A stretch of DNA of 64,000 nt. It comes from Rhynochetos jubatus (lineage: Eukaryota > Chordata > Aves > Eurypygiformes > Rhynochetidae). The translations under genes and the position numbers were made by a program. This document shows, piece after piece, positions 40,401 through 52,472 of the stretch. The notes under the pieces are model-generated. The model was not told the origin of the DNA and searched no databases. It worked only from the letters and a program-made list of their open reading frames with translations. The stretch spans positions 19,889,700 through 19,953,699 of the forward strand of contig CM050657.1 of assembly GCA_027574665.1 (NCBI GenBank), given 5' to 3'. Every line of letters begins with the position of its first letter. Position 1 is the first letter of the stretch.

Positions 40401-41552
40401 CTGTTCTCATAAATCAAGAAGGTAAACACAGATCGGATATTGCCTGGGTTTATCAGGGTATATCTGAGCAGAAGCCGGGCTGTCGATGCTTTATGTGGGC
40501 AGCGAGGACGCACCCCTCGCTTTAATCTGGTTTGTCCAATTGATGTGTTCGTTTCTCTTTTGCTGACTGGATACATCAAGAAATTGCTCATTCATTCCTC
40601 CTGTTTTTTTAATTGAAATCTACTTTACCGTACCCAAAAGCAGGAAACAAAGCAAAACTCTTTATTTCCCCGTGTGCTCTGCACTGATGAGGTGGAACCA
40701 GCTCCTTCTTTAGCGCTCATTTCCAGCTCCGTTCAGCGCTGGTTTCATGAGACTGAAAACATCACCTCAGATTAGGCAAACCTTTTCATAAAAGCCATTA
40801 ACTCTTCTGTGGAAAAGCCCAGTGGATTTTTCCATGAGATCTCATTTCTAAAAGCCTGTCTTTATAAATGTGCAAAGTTAAGGGCCAGGAAAATAACTAT
40901 AAATAAATAAAAACAGCCAAATGGGTCGATGTAAACAGCATTTAATTTATGTACAATCCACCTGATTTCAAGAGCTGCATCGTGTCCATACCTGGGCCCA
41001 CTCCAAAACCCATTCCTCAAAAAGTGTCTTTTCTAGCACTAGAGCTAACGGAGTTAGAAGCAATACTATCATTTGTTTTGCATTCTGGATCGATCTTTTT
41101 TTCCTGGCTACATATTTGTGGAAACCTATTTTTTTTTCTCAACTTTCCAATCCTTTCCATGCGTTGTCAGGGCAGAATCTTTTTGCATACTAGCTGGCAC
41201 ATCAGCGATGAAAAACATGCCGTCCTAATATCCCTCCCCCAGCACTGCAGAAGCTTGCTTGAAACCTATTTACTGCTAGGATGTGCATATTAATGTCTTG
41301 TCTTATTTGCCTCAACAAACAGAAAGGAGGCTATTTTAAGTTCCTAGAAGACACACAAACTAACTGAAAACCCAATCTTCATTTTCTAGAGAAGCCATCT
41401 GGTTCATGTTCCTTCTTGTACGTTATTTTTAAAGCATCTTTGGGGTACTCTTATGGACAGCACACCCCCGTGTACCAAGGGGAGGGCATTGAAGGATGGT
41501 TGCTCTGTGCCATGGGCACCTATGCTAGAGACCCAGTGTGGGGCAAGTCAAA

Positions 41553-41625
41553 GCCCGCGGAGCCGGCAGCCACACGGCTCGCGATCCCATTAGCAGTTCG
41601 TAAACGAGCCGGGACCCTGATCGCT
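41553..41625. promoter_or_regulatory. Isolated CpG cluster next to homeodomain-like cores
   Basis: About ten CpG dinucleotides occur in about 75 bases, far above the surrounding level. Immediately right (41625-41665) are several A/T cores (GATAATGATATAATG, CAAATTAAAA) of the kind bound by homeodomain factors. It is too short to be a CpG island. It could be an enhancer or a conserved element some 8 kb upstream of the SLC7A14 island; this is inference. Confidence 0.35.
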
Positions 41626-43535
41626 GATAATGATATAATGAATACCAAATTAAAACCTAAAACTATGCTACCACAGGCTATGATCTTATCAAGCTCCCCT
41701 GAAAGCTGAGCTGCATCAGGCCCTTTGGCTCTTGAATAGGAGATTTCAACTAATATGCTGCAGGTAATTCAATCCGTGATGCTCTGCTCTTTCAAGCAGC
41801 ACTCAGCCAAGGCTGCATTACGATATTAAATCCGTGGTGACTTCAGAGGTGTAGGCTTTGGCTCATCGTCCTTCAGCTGAGATACAAAATCAGGTTGAAC
41901 AGACCTGGAATGACCTAGCCAAAATATCTTGGCTGAGCTTCAACTGAGAAATTGCGTTTAGTCCAAGGAAAACTGCACTATGGTTTCACTGGGTAACGTT
42001 TTCACCTTCAGTGCTGACCCTTCCCCTCGCTGCCCTTTGGCTTTAGCAGCAGGAAACCATCAGGGAATAGCAGATCAATGGAAACATCAATGACAACAGC
42101 GTATCAGATCAATATAGTCCTCTCTTTTTCTGCAGTGCCGTGGGGTTTGGAGCAGACACGCAGTGCTTTCTTGCAGAATAGCTGATGCCACTTAGCTTCA
42201 GTCTGTGGGATATTCACAAAGCTTTCCTTTCCTGCAAGGCCTACTCCTGAATGACAGCAGCTATTCTGGACACGCAAAAAGCTACACTTTTGTGAAAAAC
42301 AAACAACAGATAATAAACCCTCTTATTTGCATGCAAAGCAAATGCACTCGTGCAAACAGCAGCCTCTCTTCAAAACCCAGTGTGGGCAAAGCCCTGTTCA
42401 TTATTAATAGCAAGCTGGATAAATCAGGCTGCCAGTTAAAATGCACAGGAAGCATGCACATCTTTTTCTTTTCTTCTTTTCCCCAGGAAAAAAAAAAAAA
42501 AGTGAATTTTGTGGGGGTTTTTTGTTTTATTTTTTACAAGCAGAAATAATTCAGCCTCTGGGTAAAATTTGGCAAGCAAATGCTAAAATACTCTGAAGAC
42601 CACTAATTTTAACCTGGTGCTCTCAGCAGTAGTGTGCAAGCTATTTGTGTACAAACCCAAAACAAATGCTGTGGCCTAACGCTGCTTTGACTGAGGAAGA
42701 CAGAAACAGCTTCTCCTGCGCGTGGGCCGCCTAGCAGAGAGTAAGCTGGCCCCATCACCGTAATGTGTTACAGCGGGGACAGACGGCTCGTGGATGCTCC
42801 CCAGCCCTGCATGCAGCACAGAGGGGTACCACTGCCAGTCCAGAGCCCTGCTCCACCATTCGTGCATGGCAAGGTGCAGGTGATGGGGAGCTGAAATGAG
42901 CCTGGGGCAGGGACCATGAGAGGTGACAGAGGAAAGAGAGGGAGATAAAATACAACCTGGTGTGTGCAACATCACAGCAGAGCAGGTCAGACCCCCAATA
43001 GCCTCCCAGAACAAGAAGCCCTTGCAGCAACGCATCTTTCCCGCCCCCCTGCTCATTGCAGGTGAACTGGGCTGGGATGTGTCCTCTTGCCAAAGCCTTG
43101 CCCTCAAAGCACTAACACACTTTTAACAAAACCATTTACAGCACCTGCTCCTATAGCAAAGCAAGCACGTTCTCTCTGAGCTTTTTACTGATACAGTTTC
43201 TGCCTAAAACTAGCCCAGCACAGCTCCTGCTAGAACTACAGCTTTATTGAGATGAATAGATGGCTAAGCCAAGCAATCCTATTCAACTTGAGGGGCACCG
43301 CTTTAGAGGGCACGTGAGGGGTTGCAAGCACCATGACCCACCACCTGGAGTAAGCACTGAACTGCCAGAAAGGGACAGTGCCAACAGACACAGACTACAC
43401 ATTGTACATCGCATCAAACCCAAGGTGGCTCACAGCCTAAAGACGTCAAGTAGGTACTGCTCTTCTGGGGACCACCTGAGAGGAGTCAAACTCATGCCTA
43501 AGACAGTCAGAGATGTTGCCCAGTGATGACTGGGC

Positions 43536-44084
43536 AACTCTCCCCCTCTACTCTGCTCTTGTAAGACCCCATCTGGAGTGCTGTGTCCAGCTGTGGAGCC
43601 CTCAGTATAAGAAGGATATAGGCCAGTTGGAACGAGTCCAGAGGAGGCCATGAAGATGATCAGAGGGCTGGAACACCTCTGCTATGAAGAAAGGATGAGG
43701 GAATTGGGCTTGTTCAGCCTGGAGAAGAGAAGGCTTTGGGCAGACCTTATTGCAACCTTCCAGTACCTGAAGGGGACCTACAGGAAAGCTGGGGAGAGGC
43801 TTTTTACAAGGGCCTGTAGTGACAGGACAAGGGGCAATGGGTTTAAACTGAAAGCAGGGAGATTTAGATTAGATATCAGGAAGCAGTTCTTCCCAGAGAA
43901 GGTGGTGAGGCACTGGGACAGGTTGGCCAGAGAAGCTGTGGATGCCCCATCCCTGGAAGTGTTCAAGGCCAGGCTGGATAAGGCTTGGAGCAACCTGGTC
44001 TAGTGGAGGGTGTCCCTGCAGGGGGGTTGGAACTAGATGATCTTGAACGTCCCTTCCAACCCAAACCATTCTATGATTCTATGA
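43536..44084 (+). mobile_element. CR1 LINE, 3' end fragment
   Basis: About 550 bases of CR1 3' end. It starts with the TGTAAGACCCCATCTGGAGT block and continues through GGAACGAGTCCAGAGGAGGC and TTGTTCAGCCTGGAGAAGAG. It finishes with CATTCTATGATTCTATGA at 44066-44083. It extends further 5' than the copy at 3554 and belongs to the same or a sister subfamily in the same orientation. The 117-codon frame 43650-44003 reads through the LINE and is not a host gene. Confidence 0.95.
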
Positions 44085-47000
44085 CTGTACATCCAGTCAT
44101 GTCTGGCATGTGACCTTCCAACAAATCCATCAAACATCCCTGTGCCGGCATCATTTTTATCCTATAGTACTTTACCTGTTACTCTCAGAACAGATAACCA
44201 CAATCAAACCCTGCCACCAGCTGCACCCCTGTTACTTTAACTGAAATCCAGAAGAGCTAAACCCGCCTGGAGGACAGCAGGAGCTGATACCCAGCAATGT
44301 ATCGAGTTTCACTTGATTAAGACATAATCATCACGGCATAGATGGTGTGACCTGATGGACAGGTTGTATTTACCAGCTATACAGTGGCCCAAAGAATTAA
44401 CATTAAACCATGGGATAAAGAAAACAAGAAGGCAACAAAGAGGTTTTGTTGTTAAAAGCACTCTTCTCTGGATAAGAAAAAAAATAGTGTGTGGTCCTTT
44501 AAATAACGCAGCAGCCGCCAAACACTGAATCATTTAATCCCCTCTCCCTGGCGGCTGCTTTATCCCAGCCCCCCAAAGGCACATTTGCAGCCCCCCTGCA
44601 GCCCCTGGCCCAGTACAGGAAGGGGAACCCCACGGAGGACTGCGGCTCCCCAGCCCCCAAGGTGGGGTGCCCCCCCCCCAGCACGTATCCCCACCCCATA
44701 CAACCCCTGGCCCCAGCACATGGGTCTTTATCTGTCTGTGACCGAGGTTAGCGCTGCTGTTTCGGTCATCGGGGAGGGTCAAAGGGCATCACGGCTTTTG
44801 CAGGCACCAATGACAGCTTCCAGCCAAGGGAGAGGCCACAGCTCATGCTGCAACTGGATTTGGGCTCTACGTTCGCACACACCTCTGAAAGGGATTTCTT
44901 TAATGCTCCGTCACCCCATCTCTATCTGAACTGGGAACGCGTCTGACAGATGCATTACTCGTCTTCTCTGCTCAGCCTGGCGTGGAAGGTACTGAGAAAG
45001 AAAGAATGAAAGAAAGAAAGAGGCTGGGAGAAATCTTAGCTGGATAAAATCAAATAGCAAAGCATCCCTGGGTTTCGCTGTGCTGGGATTTTACCCCCAA
45101 TTTCTGTTTATACCCACGCCCCATTGAGGTTCCCCTCCCACGCAGGGGGGAAGCGCTCTGATACGAGTTAATGAGAAACATCCACACCGCTGTTTGTTTT
45201 CAACCTGTCCGAGATGCTGCCTAGCAGGGCAGGTTAACCCTTTCCTGTGCCCTAAGCAGAAATTAAGCCCATGGCCAGTTCTACTACAGGCAAGTAACTC
45301 AAACAATGAAGAGGGTGTCCCATGAGCACTGGGCTTATTCCTTGCCCAGTTGTGTCAGGACTGAAGTCCCTGTGCATCAGGGTGAGACTTCATGGGGTCA
45401 GGAAGAAGGGAGGTACAGCTCACTGCTCAAGGGGGTTGCTTCTCTCTGCCCAGCTGAATTGCTCCAGTGAGGTCAGGATCCCATAAAGCACGTACAGTCC
45501 CTCACCCAAAGAAATTACAGCCTATGCAGCCAACATGTCCACTGAGAGTGGGCAATATTTTCACTATCATTCCACAGCACTGGGACTGCAGAGAACAACG
45601 AAGCTCCCCCAGGAAACCTGTTGCAGAGCCAGTAACACGAGTGTTTTCTAAGTCTTGAGTTGGGGCTTCAATTACAGGACTATCTTTCCTCACACTGCTA
45701 TTCATCGCACCACCAGTCATCAGCAGGAGAGGAGATAGCAAGATTAATCCTCCTTCTTATCCTCCTACATTAATGCCTCCATCACCTCAACCCCTGTAGG
45801 ACACTCCCTGAGGTACTGATGGAAAAGAAAGAAAAAGAATGGCCAAGCACACTGGCCACGTTTCTAAAAATACTGGTACTTCTGCAGGGCTCCATCTGCT
45901 CAGAGCCACCGTCTACTGAACTTTGCAGTGGATGTCTGGGAGCTACTGCTGTTCAGGCTGTTATCTTGTGTTGCCCCAGACCAAATTGGAGTGAGCACAC
46001 CTGCCAAAGCCATGACCATGAGTTACAGGACATGCAGAGCGAGCAGGTGGAAGTCTAACCAGCTCCCATCACCTTCCCAGGATGTCCTTGTGCAGCTTGG
46101 TGCTTGCAGACAAAAGTAGCGCTTTTCTATGAAATATCAATCTTTCCTAAGAGCCAGCTGACACTCTCCAACCCCCTTTGCTAAATGATAAGCATGTGAT
46201 GTGCCTTCAGCCCCACACATCTAACAGGAGCTGCTGGAGGGGCCACAGACAGTGCACACGGACATGGAAACGCAAGGGCAAAGCGCTGTGGCTTCTCCCT
46301 GTTAATGCCCAGTGGAGTTTGGGAGCAAACATTTGAAAATACCTAATAATTTTCAATTCTCATGCTGATTTCAAATGCAATTTCTGACCGGAATTTGAAT
46401 TTATTTCAAAGTAGTTTTTCTTCTGCAAATTCATTTGTTTCTAACAGGGTTCTATTTGGAAACATGACCCAAATCGGTGCCTCTGTGTAAAACCAACAAA
46501 AATGCGATGCAGTGACTAAGCACACAGTTTGGGAGCCCAGCGCATATCCAAAGGGAACCCAAGCTATTTCTCTTGAATCAGTCCATTTTGATGATGTCAA
46601 AACATTTTGAGAAACGGCACTAAGGAAAACTCAGGACAATAAAGGAGTTAGGGATGACCTTTTCCTTTCTGAGGAGGTTTGAAGGAGGGAAAGAGGGCCC
46701 ACGAGGTGAGATGCTGGAAGCCCCAGAGGGACTTAGAGGCCAGCAGGTCAAGAGTATGTTGACTGTCCTAACAAAAAGATCTGTAGACAAAGAAATAGAC
46801 CAGAAAACTGCAGGAATCGTGGTATTTAAATGGCACAGTTAATTAGTCACGGATGAGGAAGTATGAGGGGATTATGAGAGAGGTAAACAAACATTTTAAT
46901 AAAAGGAAGAAAGAAAATCAATACCCTGCATGTATTCAGAGTCACAAAAAAGAAAGTTACTTTCCATGAAATTGGAAAGGCCATATTTGATGCTGATAAG

Positions 47001-49419
47001 CAGAATAGCTGAGATAATGAGATAGCAGCTGGTGGAGATCCCGACTATAAGGTGTTACTGAGGCCAAAGCCTTGGTCAGATTCAAAATGGGATTAAGTAT
47101 TTAAATGACTAGTCAGACAGCCACTTGCTGTTACAGAAAAATGGGCAGAAATTATTTTGATCCAGAAACTAGGCAGTGTCTGCCGACAGAGGAAATTCTG
47201 CCATGAAAGTATCATTGTGTGCTTGGCTGTTATGCAAGATTTCACCCTAATCTGAGGGCCATCTCGCTGAAAGGTCTTGTCTAGAGGGTACCTTGGCCTC
47301 AGCCAGTTCTTTATCCAGCTGACAGGCTCGCATTTAATCAACTTGAAGAGCACCATTAGAGAAGCAGCTGTAGAAATTCATCTTCCTGCAAGATTGGAAG
47401 TTATAAAACTCATGAGAACAGGGCAAGGATTAATGAGAGAGAGCTTAAGTGAGCCTCTGACAAAACAGTTGCGCCTTTTATTACTCAAAGCGGTGGCAGG
47501 TTTTTTCGGGTACGGGAGGTACCACTGGATAAAACAGAGGCAAACATGAAAAGCAGATCAAGGTTGGTCTGGAAAATTATTATACAGCAAAACCTGCTGG
47601 AGCAAGAGGTCTGAGCAGCAGAGGGAAGGTGGAAAACGGGTGGTTTTGTGGTACTGCACAATGATTTGTACAAATTTGGGTGTTACATGTATTTGCTAAG
47701 AGGACACAAAAGCCCCTCTCTGCTGATATCAACCAAACTGCAACTGCCTAGAGGTGCTGGCAGCAGCAGCCATCCCCAGGGAGTAAATGACACTCAAACA
47801 ACTCTGAACCCACACATACAGATAAGTCCCATTAAAAGGTGGCCACACTGACAGTCATTTCAGAAACAGACACACCCCCCCATGTCTCTGATTCACACTC
47901 TCTACAACCACAAACGAGTCAGATGGGAGCACAAAAGGCTGGCGGTGCTGTCAGCCAGAGCCCAGCACGGTCTTAAAAGTGCCGTGAAACAAGATGCAAT
48001 AGAAAATGGAGAAGGTTTTCTCTTTGCTCAGATTTCGTCAAGGGGAAGCTCCTGAGATCAGTCATTCACGAGATCAGTCATCCACAGCCACGTCTCGTGT
48101 CCACGGAGTGAGCGAAAGCAGCTGGGGGAAGCCAGTGAATGAGAACAGAAACAGCAACCAACTGGGATGCATGGAGGCTACAGATAGGGATGGGAGAGCA
48201 GCTGCAGCTCGGAGTGTTGCTTTCAGGCAATCAAAGAATAAGGAAAAGCGTAAAAACAGGGTTTCAAAACTGCTGGTTGTGAGGAGGGTAATCAGCTGCC
48301 TGCACTTTGGCTCCAGCACAGGTTTTTCTGCTGCGTGCTGTGAAGCGTGCTGGCCAGAGCGGCAGGAAGGGAACGGAGCATCGTGTCAACCTGCGATGAC
48401 ACCTTCTGCTGAGCGTCATCCTGCGATGACACCTTCTGCTGACCAGCAGTAACCTGGGAGAGGTCTTCTCTGTTCTTGTTTGGGAGGAGAAGGGCTGCAA
48501 AGAGAGTGCTGTGAGCGAGGAAGAGAGGGAGGTAGATGGGGAGAGGAAGGAACCTGGTAAGAAACGGGGAAAATTATGGCACTCATCTTTAAAGCCACAA
48601 AAAACCCCACAGGAATCAGGGCTGGGAAGGAAATCAGAGATGACGTGTGATCCACTATCCTGCCCAAAGACAGGATTGTGGACATCCTGGCTAGCTTTAT
48701 CTGTGCAGTTTTGCTGCCTGCAGGTCCCCAGAAGGTCACTGCCACTGATGCGGTTCCTGTCGGGGTCACTCGTATCGGGCAAGCACTGGCTTCCCAAAAT
48801 GAACTGAAGCCGAAGGATCACACCTTTCATTTTTACCAGCAGACATTTATTGCAGCGTTTAGAGAATAAATACCTTCTCTCTGCTCGAGGCACAGCCCGC
48901 ACCCGGGAATGGGTCCTGTTAGAAGTCACAGCATGCTGCTGTAACGAGGACTGAAATCTGATCCTCGCCAGACATCGCTGGAGATGACACCATTTGGGAT
49001 TTGATGTCAAAATGCTATGGATACAGAGAGGGAGTGTTTCTAGAGAGATTCTTGCTCTTTGGGGAATAGAAAGAATCAAGAAAGAAAAATGAAATAAGGA
49101 ACAATCTTGAACATTAATTCCATCTATCTTCAGAAGAAGCTGTGGATATAAAATAATATATAAAATATATCCAGCAGCTGGTATCTAACTCCTCCCAGCC
49201 AGGCCATGCAGGGGGCTGGACAACATGGCACACTGCAATACATGGAGCATCATTTTAGTCCTAATTCTGCCTGTTCTGGGATTACAGTATTAGCACCCAA
49301 ACCTCACAGAGCGGCTCAAGGAGAAAACAAAGCGGGGAGGGGGGGTCCCCACACTCAGCCCCTGGGGTGAGGAAATCCCTGCTCTGGAGGGAGCAGCCAG
49401 GGGAGTTATTTTTCATCAG
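44085..49419. other. Upstream DNA between CR1 and the CpG island
   Basis: No supported exon. A G/C-rich patch lies at 44560-44710, including a run of nine C. An A/G simple repeat (GAAAGAAAGAAAGA) lies at about 44997-45021. The unusually long 271-codon minus-strand frame at 48264-49079 is discussed under findings. 46620-47560 is single-copy and purine-rich; I could not assign it to a repeat. Confidence 0.45.
48391..48442. repeat. 30-base tandem duplication
   Basis: CTGCGATGACACCTTCTGCT and the following two bases (GA) occur at 48391-48412 and again at 48421-48442, exactly 30 bases apart. The period is a multiple of three, so the overlapping minus-strand frame stays open and carries a repeated SRRCHRR-like peptide. 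Confidence 0.9.
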
Positions 49420-49599
49420 CCAGGCAGTTTGGGGGAGGCCGCCCGCAGCCCTCAGGACACCTGGGAGGGCAGAGAGGACTCGATGGGTGGGGATGTGGCC
49501 GTGGGGGTGGCAGCCCCGAGCGGGGAGGTTCCCGGGACCGGCTCGGCTCGACCCGTGGGTATTGCCAGGCGGTCACATGCGGCAGGCGGGGAAGGCGCA

Positions 49600-49818
49600 G
49601 GGAGGGAGAAGCGCTGAATAATTGAGGAGCTGCAGCGCCCTCCCTCCTCCCTCTCTCCTCCCTCCACCCTGCGTGCGCGGCCGGGAGCCGGGGCCGGCGG
49701 TGCCCAGCGCAACCCCCCCGCCCCCTCCGCCGGCTGCAGCAGTGCAGCCGCCCCCGCCGGGGTGCGCGCCCGCGGCGGCTCCGCAGCATCGCCCGCCCGC
49801 TGCCCTCTGCGCCCGGCG
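49600..49818 (+). other. SLC7A14: Putative non-coding exon 1 of SLC7A14 (5' edge unknown)
   Basis: The core of the CpG island ends at a consensus donor, CGGCG|GTGAGT, with GT at 49819-49820. The coding exon at 63455 begins with an acceptor and 93 bases of untranslated sequence. The gene therefore needs at least one upstream non-coding exon, and this is the best candidate. The start given is only a guess, since no transcription start can be read from the sequence. Other donors in the island cannot be excluded. Confidence 0.45.
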
Positions 49819-49850
49819 GTGAGTGCCCCACGCCACCGGGGATGAAGAGA

Positions 49851-49891
49851 GGGAGGGAGGGAGGGAGGGAGGGAGGGAGGAAGGGAGGGGG
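49851..49891 (+). repeat. GGGA simple repeat in the CpG island
   Basis: About eight GGGA units in a row, then AAGGGAGGGGG. It is purine-only and G-quadruplex prone. It begins 32 bases after the proposed exon 1 donor. Its length is likely to vary between individuals. Confidence 0.9.
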
Positions 49892-50171
49892 AAGGCGCTG
49901 CCACCCTCCTGCACGGGGGGAGCGGCTCGGAGCCTCTCGGGGCGGAGAGGGAAGAGGGGACCCGGCTGCGAGGCCGGGAGAGGTCTGGCCCGGCGCCCCG
50001 CGGGGGAGGGAGGGTGGCTGAGGCCCCCCCCCTCCCGCCCGCAACTACACGCAGACGGAGCCGGCGCGTCTAAGGGAGCACCCGGGCTCCTCCGGACCGC
50101 GGATGCCTCTTGGGCATCCCCCTGCCCCGGGCCAGGCTGCGGCCCCGTGTTTACAAAGTGTCGGGGTACTC

Positions 50172-50180
50172 ACCGGGGTG
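50172..50180 (-). promoter_or_regulatory. Strong splice donor on the minus strand
   Basis: Read on the minus strand the sequence is CCCCG|GTGAGTACC, with GT at 50173-50172, a near-ideal donor. Used by a transcript starting further right in the island, it would define an antisense exon across the SLC7A14 promoter. Without transcript data it may be a chance match. Confidence 0.3.
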
Positions 50181-50501
50181 GGGGGGAGGAGGCAGCGGGG
50201 GTGTCAGGGCTGATGGCACGGGATTGAAAGGGAACGGGGGAAACGGCGAGAGGCGAAATACCGGGTGGGCTGACCGAAGCGACAGCTCTCGCTACAGGTT
50301 CCCGCACAAAACGCGCGAGGGGACGCTGCGGGCAGGGGTTCATAAGCAGAATAGAAATCCGAGCAGGAGAGAAAGCGAGAGGGAGGCGGGCAAGGACGCG
50401 AGGGCAGGTCAGACCCGTGGGGCGATGGCGCGGGAGGGCGCGGGCAGCGGGCGGGGGCCGGAGCCCGAGCACGCGTAGGGCCGCGCAGAGACGGGCGAGC
50501 G

Positions 50502-50522
50502 GGCGCTGTCCGCGGTGCTGAA
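50502..50522 (-). promoter_or_regulatory. RE1/NRSE site for the repressor REST
   Basis: On the minus strand the left half-site TTCAGCACC and right half-site GGACAGCGCC are both exact and separated by the canonical two bases. Over 21 positions it differs from the classic consensus by one base, in the two-base linker (GC instead of AC). REST binds such sites through its zinc fingers and silences neuronal genes outside neurons. The site is in the CpG island, about 680 bases after the proposed exon 1 donor. This suits the neural and retinal expression known for SLC7A14. Binding itself is inferred. Confidence 0.85.
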
Positions 50523-52452
50523 GCCCCGACGGGGTGGCCCCGGGCGCAGGCGGCCCCCGCCGAGGCCTCTTCCCCACGGAGGCGGCTGGTCCACGCACAC
50601 GGACCCGATTTATGGCTCCGTCCTCCCTCCGGCGCCTGTCAAACTCCCTCTGACTTCGATCCCGGTAATGGAGTTAGCTTCCTTTTTACGTCAGCCCCGA
50701 CTCGCCGCTGTTTATTGATTCCACACGGGTATTTTCAAACTGCCTAGTACCGACCGTCTGCCCGCCTCAGCCTCGCCGAGGTGTGCTTCAGCATCACTGT
50801 ATTGAACATCCTAATCTCTTTCCTCGGAATTGCTTTCCAGTTCAGGTTTTGTGGCCTATTAAATGTTAGTTTATTGCGATCGCCGTAGTGCCTTCCTCTC
50901 ACAGGTTGTACCTAGAGAGCCCTAATATAGGGCTTCTGAAATCAATACAGACTCTGGGGAGGAGTATGACGCCGTATTAGTCTGGTCGACCCCAGAGGAG
51001 ACTTTTGACTGAAAAGGGCCATGTCTGATTTAATCTAGCATATTAACTAATTAATCCTCCCAGTGTCCCTAAGTAGTAGACAAGTACATTTTAGCATGCC
51101 AAGGCATTTGTTTAATTGCCCAAAAACTGTCATGAGAATGAAAATCCGATTGCTAAAGATATTTGCATGTGTTCGTTTTATTGGTACACATTGCTAAGGC
51201 GTATGACTTACTGTAGTTGAACAACATATTGTAAACAAACAAAACACTTCCAGCAAGCCAAAAACAATACTAGAGTGAAAAGTTACCTACATTAAACTGA
51301 CTAATTATCTGTTCTTAAAACGTACTGCTCCATGGGGAATCCTTGTTGCATTAGAACAGGGAAGTAAAGTGTTTTTGCAGAGATCCAAGGCCCAAGTGCT
51401 ATTTCCCATTTTCATCTGTCAAAGGCGCTGAACTTTGCCAACAAAACAGTGACTGATGAGTAATAAATGATGCAGACAAAGAATCTTTGGTCCTCTCGAT
51501 ATCAAGTCAAATGTACAGTACGTATCTGAGAAGACAGGATGGAGGCAATGTATGCAATAGGACAAGCTGTTGAACAAAGCCAAGGAAAAAACAAAGCCTT
51601 GTTCAGTTGCTACTCAGTAAGAGGAGATGTAGAAAGGAAATTTTACCTCAACCCTTGGAAACTGAGACTGCTAGAATACAGTAGACATCAACAAAAGTGA
51701 CAGTAAAATTGGAAGCAAAAAAAAGAAGAAAGAAAGAAAGAAAAGCCAAAGCCTGTCAAGGACCAGAGAAAGGCCCTTACAAGGGAGGAACTACAACACC
51801 TGAGCAATTAAATTCGTTAAAAAGAAGGTGGGAGGTGACTTGATTCTTGAATCTAAGAGCATCTACAGAAAGAAATTACTAGGCTCTGAGTTATCCCTCC
51901 ATATGCCAAAGAAAGGCACAACATGAACTAGTGCCGAAATGCTAAAGTCAAAACATTCTGATTTAAGTGAGGGATCACATTTTTGAACAGTGGAGGGCTG
52001 ATGGCCTGATGAAGGAGCTATCAGAAAACCTGCTGGATTCTCCATCTGTTTATGTCAAAACTTGATGTCCTCCCAAAAGATGCAACTTAGCCAAAGCAAG
52101 TCATTGGGCTCCCTGCAGAAGTAATTGCCTGGAAGCTAATGGGCTGCGATTAAGACAAAATGAACTCAGTGGACTTAATGGTACCTTTGAACCTTAATTC
52201 CCCAAGTTAGGCAGGGAGATGTACAACTTTGCTCCCAGGTGTCCCAGCCTCCCCTCTAGACAAGTACAACATTCCCAGCAGGTAGGATTTTTGACCACAT
52301 ACCAAAAGCAGAACAAGTGACTGACCAACTTATATTTTGAATCCCTCAACTTTTTGACTTGTTTCATTAGTTAACGCTCGCTAAAAAGATTCTCCTTCTT
52401 TGTGCACACTGCAGTAAAGTGGAGCAACTTAAAACATAACTCATTCTCCTTA

Positions 52453-52472
52453 GGGAGTCAGTGATGACTCCC
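52453..52472. repeat. Perfect 8-base palindrome with AP-1-like half-sites
   Basis: GGGAGTCA, four-base spacer GTGA, then TGACTCCC. The GAGTCA/TGACTC halves resemble AP-1/Maf half-sites facing each other. It is in probable intron 1 and could be a binding site or chance. Confidence 0.4.

Larger units (their letters stand above)
29766..43535. other. Long intergenic stretch, no gene seen
   Basis: About 13.8 kb with no supported coding exon. Separate entries cover two hairpins, a G-rich tract, a C run and a CpG cluster. The longest frames are 158 codons (32081-32557, +), 151 codons (35247-35702, +) and 133 codons (37755-38156, +). None has a recognisable domain, and all overlap rival frames. Confidence 0.45.
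49420..50650 (+). promoter_or_regulatory. SLC7A14: CpG island, probable SLC7A14 promoter region
   Basis: About 1.2 kb of dense CpG and high G+C, the only such block of this size in the window. It contains GC-box (Sp1-like) sites, for example GGGGCGG at 49939-49945 and CCGCCCCC-type runs near 49718. No TATA box is obvious, as is common for island promoters with dispersed starts. It lies about 14 kb before the first coding exon of SLC7A14 in the right orientation. It also contains a plus-strand splice donor, a REST site and a minus-strand donor. The assignment to SLC7A14 is inference from position. Long open frames inside it (e.g. 49406-50044, minus) reflect scarcity of stop codons in G+C-rich DNA. 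Confidence 0.75.

Noticed and set aside
43650-44003. 117-codon plus-strand frame
   Set aside because: It lies entirely within a CR1 3' end, so it is LINE sequence and not a host gene.
46620-47560. Purine-rich single-copy stretch considered as an ancient transposon
   Set aside because: I found no terminal repeats, no target duplication and no family motif I could name with confidence.
49406-50044. 212-codon minus-strand frame in the CpG island
   Set aside because: G+C-rich DNA has few stop codons. The product is a proline, arginine and glycine-rich low-complexity sequence, and other frames over the same bases are also open.
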